A DNA stretch of 64,000 nucleotides from Methanotrichaceae archaeon (GCA_016927425.1 JAFGMR010000072.1:1-64000), one strand, 5' to 3'; counted from the stretch's first letter, positions 35,761 through 45,423 are shown. The notes: a model not told the origin generated them from the letters alone. Program-made: numbers and translations.

Positions 35761-37056
35761 TCAATGCAGGAAGATCCAGTAGACGAGCAGGTTGATTGCG
35801 GTAAGCGGGATTCCCAGGCGGGCGAACTCCATGAAGGTCAGCGTCTCGCCCTCGCGTTCGGCGTTTTGGATGATTATCACATTGCTTGCAGCGCCCATGA
35901 TGAAGAGGTTTCCGGCAATCGTGCTCCCGGCGGCAAGCGCCATCATCCCTTTCGTAGAGGTGCCCATGTTCTGGAGGACTGGGAGGAAGAGCGCAACGAA
36001 GGGGACGTTCGATATGATCTGGCTTACAATTGCGCTTCCAAGAAGTATCATGGGGATGGATTCGAGGTCGAGGTCGCATCCCTCAGGTCCTCCCTGCAGG
36101 ACCCCTGCATTCCAGACGCTCTCCATGAGGACGAACATGGCCGCAAAGAAGATCAGCGTTTGCCAGTCAACGCGACGCAGGATTTCGAGGCGGCGGGGAC
36201 TTCTAAGCAAGGGGAGGGCTGCAATCACCGCCACGTATGTGAGCCTTAGATCAAGGCCCGCCTGGACTAAGAGCATCTTTCCCGCAACCATGACGAGGAT
36301 CAGGGCAAGCGAGATCTGTGAGAGCCTGGTGAGGTTCGCGTCGCTGATCTCCTGAGGGCGGTGCGTCAAAGGTCGATCGTGGAACTCGTCTCCGTACTTC
36401 CACCTCAGGAGGAGGTATGCGGCAAGCAGGTTCACGAACGTGGGGATGGCAAGGGCGCCGAAGAAGGTGAGGAAGGGGGATGAAATCTGGCCGCCGAGAG
36501 AGATCAACAGGTTCTGGGGATTGCCAATTGGGCTCATCGCGCTTCCGGTGGTAACGGCATATGCTAGGGCGAGGAGCAAGGGCTTAGGCGAGATCTCATG
36601 GGCCCTTGCCAGATAGAGCATGAGGGGGGTTCCAACGATTGCGAGCGTATCGTTCATAAGGAAGGCTGAGAGCAGGCCGGTGATGAAGAGGATGAGTAGC
36701 AGGAGCTCGTCGGCATTTTTCGCCCTGCTGAAGAGGCGAAAAGAAATCTGCGAGAGGTACCCGCTCTCCTGAAGGGCGACGCCTACGGCAAACATGCCGA
36801 AGAGGAATATCATGACGTCCGGGTTGATCGCAAGTATGGCCTCTTGAGGTGTGATATCCCCTGTGGCTAAGGCGGCCATGGCGCCGGCAAGCATTATCAG
36901 CCAGATGGGGAGGCTGAAGCGGCCAAGCTTTCTTGCCGCAATGAGGAGGAGGACGATTAGGAGTATGGGGAGAGACAGGTTTGGGATCAACGAGCCACGA
37001 GAGACGCTCGTCCCCGGTATATGGCTATCGATCCAACGATCCCCATAACGAGGCAA
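35761..37056 (-). CDS. ArsB/NhaD-type ion transporter
   Basis: Polytopic inner-membrane transporter of the ion-transporter superfamily (about 11 membrane helices). Conserved segments are MIFLFGMFAVGVALQESGYL, GLLSAFLMNDTLAIVGTPLML, TGSAMSPIGNPQNLLISL and the inverted-half counterpart SQIISNVPFVALFLPVL with GSTIAGNLFIMGAASNVIII. These two N-(D/V)-x and SxxGNP motifs fit arsenite/Na+-H+/dicarboxylate permeases, but the ion cannot be decided from sequence. Start at TTG 37056; a TTG at 36990 just before the first helix is an alternative. No ars regulator nearby. Confidence 0.85.
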   Translation of the reverse strand: MPRYGDRWIDSHIPGTSVSRGSLIPNLSLPILLIVLLLIAARKLGRFSLPIWLIMLAGAMAALATGDITPQEAILAINPDVMIFLFGMFAVGVALQESGYLSQISFRLFSRAKNADELLLLILFITGLLSAFLMNDTLAIVGTPLMLYLARAHEISPKPLLLALAYAVTTGSAMSPIGNPQNLLISLGGQISSPFLTFFGALAIPTFVNLLAAYLLLRWKYGDEFHDRPLTHRPQEISDANLTRLSQISLALILVMVAGKMLLVQAGLDLRLTYVAVIAALPLLRSPRRLEILRRVDWQTLIFFAAMFVLMESVWNAGVLQGGPEGCDLDLESIPMILLGSAIVSQIISNVPFVALFLPVLQNMGTSTKGMMALAAGSTIAGNLFIMGAASNVIIIQNAEREGETLTFMEFARLGIPLTAINLLVYWIFLH

Positions 37057-37136
37057 GCTATCGAGGCAGATGGAGTCTTAATGAGAAGATAATTTCTAAT
37101 ATCATGCGACCTAATTGTGAATGGGAGACATGGTCA

Positions 37137-37988
37137 ATGAAGAGCATCTTTATCCTGTCCATACTCGGGGCTCTCTTCCTCTCCCCCGGCGCAGGGGCGG
37201 GATGGGAGAGGATCTGGGGGCCTGTGGACCTCGTGGTTGTGGCCCACGACCAGGTTGGAGGCACGACCGCCCTCTTTGCGGTCTCAACTGGTGATGGGGA
37301 TATATACCGATATATTGGATCGCTCGATAACTGGACGAAGATTGGGGGGCAAGGCCTGGCCTTCGCCTCCGGCGGGGGACGGATCTTCGAGCTGTCTGCA
37401 AACGGGAGCGAGATCTTGGGCTACAGCGGCCAATCCGAGGATTGGAACCTCATCGGCGGGCCCGCATCGAAGATCTACGGCGGGGATGGAGGCCTCCTGG
37501 TCACGGATTCGGAGACCGGCGATGTCTACATCTACAAGGGATCGGCGGGACAATGGGAGAGGATAGGGGGGCCAAGGAACGAGTTCGCCGTAGGATCGAT
37601 CGGGAGGATCTACGCCCTCTCTCCCGATGGGGTCTGGCGCTACGATGGGACGCCTGACGAGTGGACTCATATTGGCGGCCCAGCCAATGCCATATACGCC
37701 GGCGGAAGCAAGCTCTATGGGGTAAATCCCCAGACCAACGATATCTACGAGTACAAGGACTCTCCCTTTCAGTGGGAGAAGGCGGGAGGGCCCGGCAAGG
37801 CTTTCGCAGTAGACTCCCAGGGAACGCTCTATGCTATCACGATCTCCGGAGACGCGGTCATGCGCTACAACGGCACCCCTGATCAATGGATCCAGGTAGG
37901 CGGTCCTGCCTCTGCCATATATGCCGGGGGAAACAATCTCTATGCGACAGTCCCTGAGGAGAACGATCTATGGCAATACAGGCCTTGA
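37137..37988 (+). CDS. Secreted tectonin-like beta-propeller protein
   Basis: Secreted 283-residue protein. Signal peptide at 1-21 (IFILSILGALFLSPGAGAG). The mature part is six to seven repeats of about 38 residues of the tectonin type, each with W..IGGP......YAGG..LY: DNWTKIGGQG, EDWNLIGGPASKIYGG, GQWERIGGPRNEFAVG, DEWTHIGGPANAIYAGG, FQWEKAGGPGKAFAVD, DQWIQVGGPASAIYAGG. Such propellers often bind sugars or surface ligands. ATG 37137 follows GGGAGA; the open frame upstream is not needed. Divergent from the transporter gene. Confidence 0.85.
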   Translation: MKSIFILSILGALFLSPGAGAGWERIWGPVDLVVVAHDQVGGTTALFAVSTGDGDIYRYIGSLDNWTKIGGQGLAFASGGGRIFELSANGSEILGYSGQSEDWNLIGGPASKIYGGDGGLLVTDSETGDVYIYKGSAGQWERIGGPRNEFAVGSIGRIYALSPDGVWRYDGTPDEWTHIGGPANAIYAGGSKLYGVNPQTNDIYEYKDSPFQWEKAGGPGKAFAVDSQGTLYAITISGDAVMRYNGTPDQWIQVGGPASAIYAGGNNLYATVPEENDLWQYRP

Positions 37989-38046
37989 GCTGCGCGCGTG
38001 CCTGCTTGCGCAAGGGAAACCATCGCGAGTTATCTCTCCTCTTTTT

Positions 38047-38110
38047 AACCGCGAATGAACGCTATTTGCTTTGTCGGATTCGCGTTCATTAGTGTTCATT
38101 AGTGGTTTTA
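38047..38110. repeat. Decamer array, copy D (inverted pair)
   Basis: AACCGCGAATGAACGCTA on the plus strand faces GATTCGCGTTCATTAGTG and TTCATTAGTGGTT, the reverse complement type, 15 bases later, so this copy is a palindromic arrangement. Confidence 0.75.
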
Positions 38111-38123
38111 TATTTTATATCCT

Positions 38124-38183
38124 AAACTACGAATAAACGCGAATGAACGCTAATTACTTAATCGAATTCGCGTTGATTTGCGG
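38124..38183. repeat. Decamer array, copy E (inverted pair)
   Basis: AAACTACGAATAAACGCGAA then TGAACGCTAAT, facing GAATTCGCGTTGATTTGCGG; a slightly diverged second palindromic copy directly after copy D. Confidence 0.7.
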
Positions 38184-38407
38184 CCCCCCCCCCTTTGGCT
38201 AAAATATATTGTTTTCCTGGCAGTTTAGGCACACTGAAGTTGACAATAAGTCCGAGTGATAGCCTATGGAATTCATGTAATTGAGCTATTGCCGTTAATA
38301 CTCAAATTAAAATGAGGATCAGTTGCCCGCTCCCGGCCTGGCGCAGGCATCGGCTTTGGGGGACGGATCTCGCATGCCGGAGGAAGGGCGGCTACCTTCC
38401 GTTGGAT

Positions 38408-39283
38408 TCAGGCGTTTACCCAGCCGGTCCCCCACCCGCCCGTCATCCCCGGCGGCACCCAGCGCGGCCCCACATACTTGAAGTACCAGTACCCGTTGGA
38501 GGGGCGGAATACTCCGATGTCGTTTCTAAGGCCGTCGCGATCGAGATCGCCTGAGAGGGGCAGGTCTCCTCGAAGAGCCCAGGGGCTGAAGCGATGATCG
38601 GTATCGCCGTCTGCATCGTAGTCGAAGTACCAGGTGCGATCACTTGACCTGAAGACTGCGAGATCCCCATCCACACCGTCGCCGTCGAAGTCTCCAGCAA
38701 GGGGCAGATCCCCTCCAAATGCCCAGGGGCCGGAGCGGCGGTTTGTGCTGCCGTCGAAGTCGTAGTCGAAGTACCAGATCCGGTTCGTATGGCGAAAGAC
38801 CGCGAGATCGTCGCAGTAGCCGTCCCCGTCGAAGTCTCCAGCAACAGGCAGGTCATCGGCTATCGCCCATGTTATACCTGGCCAGGGGGCGGACCAGGCC
38901 ATGGCCCCGCCGGGCCGGTAGGTGAAGGCGCCAAAGTACCATCTGCGAGACGAGGGGATGAAGACCCCTACGTCGTTCAAGAAGCCGTCACGGCCGAAGT
39001 CGCCCACTACGAACAGATCTCCCTCGTCCCCTGGCCCCATCCTCGTGCTGACGTCAGTGCTTCCATCTGCATCGAAGTCGAAGAGCCAGTTGCGGCTTTC
39101 GGGCCGGAAGACGGCTAAATCATCGGCATAGCCGTCGCTGTCGAAGTCCCCCACCAGGGGCACATCCCCGCGCTCGCCCCAGGGCCCTATCGACATGTCC
39201 GACTGACCTTCTGCCATTCCAGCCATGATGAAGCCCGCGAGAAACGCTGCGAATGTAACTGACCTGTATATGGATCTCATCAT
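38408..39283 (-). CDS. Secreted FG-GAP/VCBS-like repeat protein
   Basis: Secreted protein of 291 residues. Signal peptide at about 5-27 (VTFAAFLAGFIMAGMAEG). The body is five repeats of roughly 48 residues with the form GDFDxDGYxDDLAVFR....WYFDYDxDGSTD, preceded by GPW..(G)DLPL(A)G. The Asp-rich loops look like calcium sites of integrin-type FG-GAP propellers. Likely a calcium-stabilised surface or adhesion protein. ATG 39283 follows GGAGAG by 7 bases; a GAGATATATATTC TATA box lies at complement 39316-39325. Confidence 0.83.
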   Translation of the reverse strand: MMRSIYRSVTFAAFLAGFIMAGMAEGQSDMSIGPWGERGDVPLVGDFDSDGYADDLAVFRPESRNWLFDFDADGSTDVSTRMGPGDEGDLFVVGDFGRDGFLNDVGVFIPSSRRWYFGAFTYRPGGAMAWSAPWPGITWAIADDLPVAGDFDGDGYCDDLAVFRHTNRIWYFDYDFDGSTNRRSGPWAFGGDLPLAGDFDGDGVDGDLAVFRSSDRTWYFDYDADGDTDHRFSPWALRGDLPLSGDLDRDGLRNDIGVFRPSNGYWYFKYVGPRWVPPGMTGGWGTGWVNA

Positions 39284-39482
39284 CCCCACTCTCCATCATC
39301 CATAGGGCCTTCTGAATATATATCTCTGCTGGCATATTCCGATGGTTCCGTGTAATGTCCTATTGGAGTGGCTTATTGCAGTGCACTATCGTAATGCCCT
39401 GCTGCGATGACCCGGTGAAATTCTCGAGGCGGCTATGGCATCCAATGCGACTTTATATGGGTATCGGCATACATACCGAGCC

Positions 39483-40097
39483 ATGAACCGATCTGGGAGG
39501 ACACCTGCGCGCACAGTCTCACTTCTGTCAAGCGATGAGAAGGCGGTGATCGTTGCCTTCGGCGACTCCATCACCGCAGGCTATGCTGTCAGGAGGGGCT
39601 TTCCCCACTTCTGGAGGGAAGCGCTGGTGAGAAGATACCCTTCGGCTAAAATCGAGCTTCATAACGAGGGCGTCTCCGGGAATACGAGCTTCGACGGCCT
39701 TGCACGGCTTGGCTGGTCCGTCCTGCCTCATAGGCCCGACCTCGTGACGATGAACTTCGGCATCAACGACGCCGCTTACGGCATCTCAATCGATGAATTC
39801 TCCTCAAATATCGTGGAGATGGCGGAGACGATAATGGCAGAGTGCGGAAGCGAGGTGATACTTCTGAGCTCCCAGCCGCTCCTGACCCCTGGCTTCAACG
39901 ACCTAGTGCTGAAGTACTATCATGCTCTGGAGGCCGTCTCGAGCGAGATGGACCTCGGCTACGTCGACGTCTACGGCGCCTGGATGAGGCGCGCAGAAGC
40001 TGGAGTTCCCCTCGAATCGTTGATACTGTCTGGGCTCGACCATCCAAACGAGGCAGGTTATCGAATCATAGCAGAGGAGCTGATGAAGCTCTTCTGA
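39483..40097 (+). CDS. SGNH/GDSL-family hydrolase
   Basis: Esterase/lipase-type hydrolase of 204 residues. Block I is AFGDSITAGYA with the nucleophile Ser, block II is the GVSGNTSFDGL Gly, block III is MNFGINDAAYG with the Asn, and block V is SGLDHPNEAGYRIIAE with the Asp-His pair, so all catalytic residues are present. No signal peptide, so probably cytosolic; the substrate is unknown. A CTTTATATGG box at 39447-39456 predicts a start site near 39480, supporting ATG 39483 over 39435. Confidence 0.88.
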   Translation: MNRSGRTPARTVSLLSSDEKAVIVAFGDSITAGYAVRRGFPHFWREALVRRYPSAKIELHNEGVSGNTSFDGLARLGWSVLPHRPDLVTMNFGINDAAYGISIDEFSSNIVEMAETIMAECGSEVILLSSQPLLTPGFNDLVLKYYHALEAVSSEMDLGYVDVYGAWMRRAEAGVPLESLILSGLDHPNEAGYRIIAEELMKLF

Positions 40098-40123
40098 AGC
40101 CGATCATAGTCTTCTTGAACCGA

Positions 40124-41104
40124 TCAAAGGCCATCGTAGACAGCCTTGATCGCCTCCCTGTTCCCTTCCCAGAAGCGGAAGTCCTTTTCATCCAGCTTCT
40201 CAGGCCTCATATCGAGGGACTTCCTCACGGTCTCCACGAGCTCGCCGGGCCTTGCTATGATCAGGTTCTTCCTATCCTCCTCTTTTGAAACGCCTGTTGC
40301 AAGGACTAGCTTTCCCAGGTTGAGGTACTCGTTGAGCTTCCAGATGCTCTTATCGGTCGAGTAGGGGGTTAGAGCATTCTCTTCGCGTGGTATCAGGCAT
40401 AATTGAGATCGCCTAACCAGCCTTGCCACCTCGTCGTGGCTCTGCCACCCCATGAACTTGACGTTATCCTTAGCCTTCCTGAGATACAACCAGGCGAACG
40501 GGCCGTCGCCGACGATCCAGAACTCTTGATCTCTCAATGCCACCGACGCCTTGATGAAGTTCGCGACGCCCTCTTGCTCGCAGACCCTTCCGACGAATAT
40601 CACGGCTCTTTCCTCATTTGTCCCGCCGCCCTCGCGGGATCCTTTCTCGACGAAGCTTCTCGAAGGGTAGTTGGGTATGACGCAAACCTCCTTTCGAGGA
40701 GCATAACCGCTGACCTTCAACTTGAGGGGGCCATTGACGGTGGTTATCGCGTCCGCTTGCTGGGCAAGCTCCCTCTCATAGCGTTCGCAGAACCATCTGC
40801 CGGGGGGGCCAAAGCGCATCGCAGTCTCCACTCCCCATGGAGAGCGGTAATCGTAGATCAGCTTCCCAAAGTCGCCCTTGAGCTTAGGCAGGTCGTGGTA
40901 GATGATATCTGGAACGTTGAATAGATGCACGACATCGGGGCGCGCCCTCTTTATCAGATCCTTTGCAGCGTTTCCTATCTTCCACCAGTTCCTCGTCTCG
41001 AAGCGAGGTGTGATCACCTCATGGCCGAGCTCTTCAAGGGTAGAGCGAAATCGAATCAGCCTCGTCGTCCTCTCTGGCTGGTTGGCGAGCAATAAAACCT
41101 TCAT
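40124..41104 (-). CDS. Family 4-type glycosyltransferase (GT-B)
   Basis: A 326-residue GT-B glycosyltransferase. The N-terminal domain has LLLANQPERTTRLIRFRSTLEELGHEVITP and ARPDVVHLFNVPDIIY; the C-terminal domain has AVIFVGRVCEQEGVANFIKA, FWIVGDGP and KLNEYLNLGKLVLATGVS, as in glycogen-phosphorylase-fold GT4 enzymes. Donor and acceptor unknown; may act on cell-surface glycans. ATG overlaps the stop of the upstream glycosyltransferase gene as ATGA, so both are translated together. Confidence 0.88.
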   Translation of the reverse strand: MKVLLLANQPERTTRLIRFRSTLEELGHEVITPRFETRNWWKIGNAAKDLIKRARPDVVHLFNVPDIIYHDLPKLKGDFGKLIYDYRSPWGVETAMRFGPPGRWFCERYERELAQQADAITTVNGPLKLKVSGYAPRKEVCVIPNYPSRSFVEKGSREGGGTNEERAVIFVGRVCEQEGVANFIKASVALRDQEFWIVGDGPFAWLYLRKAKDNVKFMGWQSHDEVARLVRRSQLCLIPREENALTPYSTDKSIWKLNEYLNLGKLVLATGVSKEEDRKNLIIARPGELVETVRKSLDMRPEKLDEKDFRFWEGNREAIKAVYDGL

Positions 41105-42222
41105 ACGGCACTCCGAAGAACCTTTTCGTACTGGCCTGCAAGATCCCTCCAGTCGAACTTCTTCGCAAGAGAGCGCTCCTCGTCGACTGGCGGCGGCGAT
41201 CTCAGGATCCGGTTCACCTGGCTTACAAAGTCATCGAGGTCGTCGTAATAGTAAAGGCCGTCGCCCAGGAGCCGCTCCAGGGAGACCATTCGGCTGGAGA
41301 GAACCGGCCGGCCGCATGAGAGGTAATTGAATACCTTGCCGCCGACGACGTACTCGTTCTTGATCATCATCTTCAAGGGGTTGAGCCCGATGTCCATCGC
41401 AGAGATGTATCTGCCGAGGTCGGCGTAGGGAACGGCTCCAGTGAAGACGATTCTGTCCAAAACTCCGAGATCTTCTGCCATCTCCTTTATTCGCTCCTCG
41501 TAGTCCGTGAATAGGCTTGGCCCGACGACCAGCAATACAACATCGAGCCGGGTTAGGGCCTGCACAACCATCTCGAGGTCCACCCAGTACTCGAGGGATC
41601 CGACATATCCGAGGACCGGGCCTTCCAATCCAAGGTCCCTCTTTGCCCGATCCTTGGGAAGGGGCAAGAGCAGGCTCGTATCCACTCCATTGGGTATGAT
41701 GCGAACTCGATCTACCCCAATCCCTCCCAGGTACCCCTTGAGCTCCTGGGTCAATGTGATCACCAAAGTGGCATGATGGAGGTTGTACCTTGAAATCCGG
41801 CCGACGACCCCCTTCACCAGCCTGCCGAGCAGCGAGTTTGGATAGTATATCGATGCCGACTCCTCCAGGTGGTCCAGGTAGTCGAAGACGATTGGGACGC
41901 CTACGAGGTTGGCCATGAAGGATGGGATGACGTTCGCCGAGAGGATGACGTCTATGCCTTCCTCTTTCACCACCTGCCTTATCTTCAAGAGATGAATGAA
42001 GGAGTTCGAGATGTAGTAAAGGGAAGGGTCTTCCAGGTCGATGCAGCCCGCTGGGATCAGCCGACAGGAGGTGCTCCTGGGCTCATTATCCCTGAATCGC
42101 AAAAGCTGGAAGTGGAGCACATATATGTCGTGCCGCTCGCTCAGGATGTCGAATATGAAGTTCAGCCTGTTTGGGAAGGGGTGGCGTATCCAGTCCGTGG
42201 TGGGAATGACCAGTATCTTCAT
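41101..42222 (-). CDS. Family 4 glycosyltransferase
   Basis: A 373-residue GT4-type enzyme. VRIIPNGVDTSLLLPLP and GPVLGYVGSLEYWVDLEMVVQAL mark the interdomain and donor-side start; GAVPYADLGRYISAMDIGLNPLKM and VVGGKVFNYLSCGRPVLSSRM mark the nucleotide-sugar site (GKxFxYLSxGxPVL). Start MKILVIPTTDW at 42222 resembles other GT4 N-termini; no ribosome site is obvious. First gene of a two-gene glycosyltransferase operon, divergent from the GlmU-like gene. Confidence 0.9.
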   Translation of the reverse strand: MKILVIPTTDWIRHPFPNRLNFIFDILSERHDIYVLHFQLLRFRDNEPRSTSCRLIPAGCIDLEDPSLYYISNSFIHLLKIRQVVKEEGIDVILSANVIPSFMANLVGVPIVFDYLDHLEESASIYYPNSLLGRLVKGVVGRISRYNLHHATLVITLTQELKGYLGGIGVDRVRIIPNGVDTSLLLPLPKDRAKRDLGLEGPVLGYVGSLEYWVDLEMVVQALTRLDVVLLVVGPSLFTDYEERIKEMAEDLGVLDRIVFTGAVPYADLGRYISAMDIGLNPLKMMIKNEYVVGGKVFNYLSCGRPVLSSRMVSLERLLGDGLYYYDDLDDFVSQVNRILRSPPPVDEERSLAKKFDWRDLAGQYEKVLRSAV

Positions 42223-42362
42223 GAATGCTGCGGTGTTGCTTATCTCATCACATATAGATCCCACCGCTCCTTCGGACCACTGCGGTTAGCTGGTTGACCG
42301 AAAGGATATAATTAGGGCCGCACAGTCAGCTACATGACCAAGTTATCCAGGATGTAATACTG

Positions 42363-43559
42363 ATGAAGGCGGTCATACTGGCGGCAGGAGAGGGCAGGAG
42401 ATGCCGCCCCCTCACACAGACCAGGTCGAAGGTGATGCTACCTGTGGGCAACAGGCCCTTCCTTGAGCATGTAATCCGGGCCCTGGCAGTAAACGGCATC
42501 GAGGACCTCTTGGTGGTCGTGGGATATCAGAAGGAGCGTATCATGAACCACTTCGAGGATGGGCTTCGATATGGGGTACGAATGGAGTACTTCCATCAGC
42601 ACGAGACCCTGGGCACAGCCCACGCCCTCAAAACGGTGCGCTCAAAGATCGATGATGAGTTCTTGGTGCTGAACGGCGATAACCTGGTCGATGGGAGGGC
42701 AATCCACGATCTGCTCTCCGCCGATGGCGATAACGTTATCCTCGCTGCTTTAGGAACTCACTCAGGTGACTATGGCGTCCTCTCTGTGGAAGGCGATTGC
42801 GTAACTAGGATCGTCGAGAAGCCTGGAAAGCCTTGCGCCGGAATACTGAACACTGGTGCCTATCGATTCTCTCCAAATATCTTCGACGAGCTAGACAAGA
42901 CCCCCATCTCTGACCGTGGATCATATGAGCTGACGCAGACCGTGGGTCGATTGATAGACTCCGGCAAGGATGTGCGGGCCAAGGTAACCAGTGGCACCTG
43001 GTCGGATGCGATATTCGCATGGGACCTCCTGATGGCGAACAGCTTGGCCTTCGATCTCGGCGAGATGCGAGTCGATGGCGAGATCGAGGATGGGGCCAGG
43101 ATCAGGGGTGCGGTTGGAGTCGGCAAGGGATCGGTGATCCGATCTGGAACCTATATAATTGGCCCTGTCGTCATAGGGAGGAATTGCGATATAGGCCCGA
43201 ACGCGACGATCCTTCCAACGACCTCTATCTCCGACTCCGTACGCATAGGGTCGAGTTCGGAGGTCAGGAATAGCATAGTGATGAGCGGAAGCAGGATAGG
43301 ATCTGGAACGATCGTCACCGACTCGGTCATCGGCTCGAGCTGTGCGCTCGGAGACCAGGTGATGCTGGAGACCGGCTCCTCCTTGGTAGAGGTGGAGGAT
43401 CTGATACTGAGGGCGGAGTTCGGTGCCATCCTTGCGGATGGCGTTGTGGCATCCGGCAGGGCTTTCATGCATCCGGGGACGATGGTCGGCGCCACATCGC
43501 GGATAGGGCCGGGCGCGGTCATTCGTGGATGGATCGATCGGGGAAGCAGGGTGATCTGA
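42363..43559 (+). CDS. GlmU-like sugar-1-phosphate nucleotidyltransferase/acetyltransferase
   Basis: Bifunctional enzyme of the archaeal GlmU type: N-terminal uridylyltransferase (about 1-230; VILAAGEGRRCRPLTQTRSKVMLPVGNRPF, LVLNGDNLVDG, GILNTGAYRF) and a C-terminal left-handed beta-helix (from about 240; hexapeptides such as GSVIRSGTYIIGPVVIGRNCDIGPNATILP). It likely acetylates glucosamine-1-phosphate and makes UDP-GlcNAc. Directly followed, one base later, by glmS, which supplies glucosamine-6-phosphate. A CGAAAGGATATAATTAGG BRE/TATA lies at 42299-42316. Confidence 0.92.
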   Translation: MKAVILAAGEGRRCRPLTQTRSKVMLPVGNRPFLEHVIRALAVNGIEDLLVVVGYQKERIMNHFEDGLRYGVRMEYFHQHETLGTAHALKTVRSKIDDEFLVLNGDNLVDGRAIHDLLSADGDNVILAALGTHSGDYGVLSVEGDCVTRIVEKPGKPCAGILNTGAYRFSPNIFDELDKTPISDRGSYELTQTVGRLIDSGKDVRAKVTSGTWSDAIFAWDLLMANSLAFDLGEMRVDGEIEDGARIRGAVGVGKGSVIRSGTYIIGPVVIGRNCDIGPNATILPTTSISDSVRIGSSSEVRNSIVMSGSRIGSGTIVTDSVIGSSCALGDQVMLETGSSLVEVEDLILRAEFGAILADGVVASGRAFMHPGTMVGATSRIGPGAVIRGWIDRGSRVI

Positions 43560-43560
43560 G

Positions 43561-45366
43561 ATGTGCGGAATAGTGGCATACGTGGGCGCGGAGAAGGCCG
43601 GGCCCATCCTTTTCGATACGCTGAAGAGGCTGGAGTACAGGGGCTACGACTCTGCAGGCATCGCCATGAGGTCGAATGGGGATCTCCTTGTGCTCAAGTC
43701 GGCTGGAAGGATAAGCGAGCTAGAGAAGGCCTACCTCACCCAGGGCTCGCCTGGAGATTGCATGGGGATTGGCCATACCAGATGGGCGACCCACGGTCGC
43801 CCCAGCGATGATAACGCCCATCCCCATACGTCAGGCGATATCGCCATTGTCCATAACGGCATCATCGAGAACTATCTGGAGCTGCGAGAGCGGCTCTTTG
43901 ACCTCGGCTACAGGTTCAGCTCCGAGACCGACAGCGAGGTCCTTGCCCATTTGATCAATCATCACTTCCGAGGAGATCTGGCAGAGGCCGTATCCGAGGC
44001 GATCTCCGAAGTGGAGGGGTCGTATGCCCTGGCGGTTCTATCCTCCAGGTCTTCAGCGGTCGTCTGCGCGAGAAAGGACAGCCCTCTCGTCATAGGCGTA
44101 GGCCTCGGCTGCAACTATGTGGCTTCCGATGTTCCAGCCCTTCTTCCATACACGAGGGAGGTGGTCCGACTGAGGGACGGGGAGTTGGCCATCATCCATC
44201 GTGGCCAGTTGGAGATCAAAGACCTTTCCGGCCGGCCTGTGGCCTATTTGATGGAGCATATCGACTGGGATGTGGACGCCGCTGAGAAAGGGGGCTACTC
44301 TCACTTCATGCTAAAGGAGATTCATGAACAGCCGCGAGCCCTTCAGGAGACGATGGCCGGCAGGATCTCTGAGATCGGGGGCGATGTGATGATCGACCTT
44401 GGCTTCTCCGACGATGAGGTGCGAAAGATCCAGCGCGTTTGCATCGTGGCCTGTGGGACATCCTACCACGCAGGCCTCCTTGCGAGGTATCTCTTCCTGA
44501 GGGCCGCAGGTCTTCCAGTTGACGTGGAGGTGGCTTCAGAGTTCCAGCATCAGCAGATGCGCCCGGAGACGCTGCTCGTTGCAATATCTCAATCGGGGGA
44601 GACTGCAGACACGCTGCAGGCATTGAAGAAGGCGAGTCCTTGCGGGATCCGTTGCATTGCAATCACCAATGTCGTCGGCAGCACCGTCACGAATCTCGTG
44701 GACGGGACGATCTATACAAGGTGCGGCCCGGAGATCGGGGTTGCGGCGACGAAGACCTTCACCTCTCAATTGGCGGCCTTGATCCTGCTCGGGATCAGGC
44801 TTGGACGGGCTCGAGGCCATATCTCGCCTGACAAAGCGAGAAAGATGCTCGTGGAGTTCTCCAGGTTGCCGGGATTCGTTCAGGAGGTTCTCGATGAGAG
44901 GGAGAAGATCCGGGAGATCGCCGAGCAGTACGCGGGGTCATCCACTTACTTCTTCATCGGGCGGGACTACCTGTATCCCATCGCCTTGGAGGGCGCGTTG
45001 AAGATGAAGGAGATCGCTTACATCCCAGCCGAGGGCTATGCCGGGGGGGAGCTGAAGCACGGCCCCCTTGCGCTCATAACCGACGGCACCCCGGTCGTGG
45101 CGCTTGCTACCTGCGGGAAGAAGATCCAATCCAATATCAAGGAGGTGAGGGCAAGGGGAGCTGAGTTGATAGCCATCGTGGAGCGAGGCGACCCGAATAT
45201 CGGAAAGGTCGCAAGCACTGTCATTGAGCTCCCCCCAGCAATGCCCATCCTATCTGCCGTCCTATGCACTGTTACGCTTCAGCTGCTCTCCTACTACACC
45301 GCATTGAAGCTCGGACGCGAAATCGATAAGCCCAGGAACCTGGCAAAGAGCGTCACGGTCGAGTAA
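43561..45366 (+). CDS. glmS: Glutamine-fructose-6-phosphate aminotransferase
   Basis: Makes glucosamine-6-phosphate from fructose-6-phosphate and glutamine. The N-terminal Ntn-hydrolase domain starts MCGIVAYVGAEKAGPIL, with Cys2 as nucleophile, and has RLEYRGYDSAG and GHTRWATHGRPSDDNAHPH. Two SIS domains follow (CGTSYHAGLLARYLF; SQSGETADTLQALK; EIGVAATKTFTSQ) and the C-terminal KPRNLAKSVTVE. Length 601 is normal. Operon partner of the GlmU-like gene; feeds surface and glycolipid sugar synthesis. Confidence 0.97.
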   Translation: MCGIVAYVGAEKAGPILFDTLKRLEYRGYDSAGIAMRSNGDLLVLKSAGRISELEKAYLTQGSPGDCMGIGHTRWATHGRPSDDNAHPHTSGDIAIVHNGIIENYLELRERLFDLGYRFSSETDSEVLAHLINHHFRGDLAEAVSEAISEVEGSYALAVLSSRSSAVVCARKDSPLVIGVGLGCNYVASDVPALLPYTREVVRLRDGELAIIHRGQLEIKDLSGRPVAYLMEHIDWDVDAAEKGGYSHFMLKEIHEQPRALQETMAGRISEIGGDVMIDLGFSDDEVRKIQRVCIVACGTSYHAGLLARYLFLRAAGLPVDVEVASEFQHQQMRPETLLVAISQSGETADTLQALKKASPCGIRCIAITNVVGSTVTNLVDGTIYTRCGPEIGVAATKTFTSQLAALILLGIRLGRARGHISPDKARKMLVEFSRLPGFVQEVLDEREKIREIAEQYAGSSTYFFIGRDYLYPIALEGALKMKEIAYIPAEGYAGGELKHGPLALITDGTPVVALATCGKKIQSNIKEVRARGAELIAIVERGDPNIGKVASTVIELPPAMPILSAVLCTVTLQLLSYYTALKLGREIDKPRNLAKSVTVE

Positions 45367-45423
45367 GGCATCGCACCTCTGCCGGGGCGATGCCTGGGGG
45401 GGTCCGGTCCCCTCCGCTTTTTT
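45367..45423 (+). terminator. Terminator after glmS
   Basis: A perfect 8-bp stem GGCATCGC/GCGATGCC (45367-45374 and 45387-45394) begins right after the stop codon; a second GGGG..CCCC pairing and a T6 run (45418-45423) follow. Confidence 0.65.

Larger units (their letters stand above)
37989..38407. other. Repeat-rich intergenic gap
   Basis: No gene seen. Contains decamer arrays D and E in both orientations, which can fold into hairpins, AT-rich TTTTATATTTTATATCC between them, and a run of ten C residues near 38186. Confidence 0.5.
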
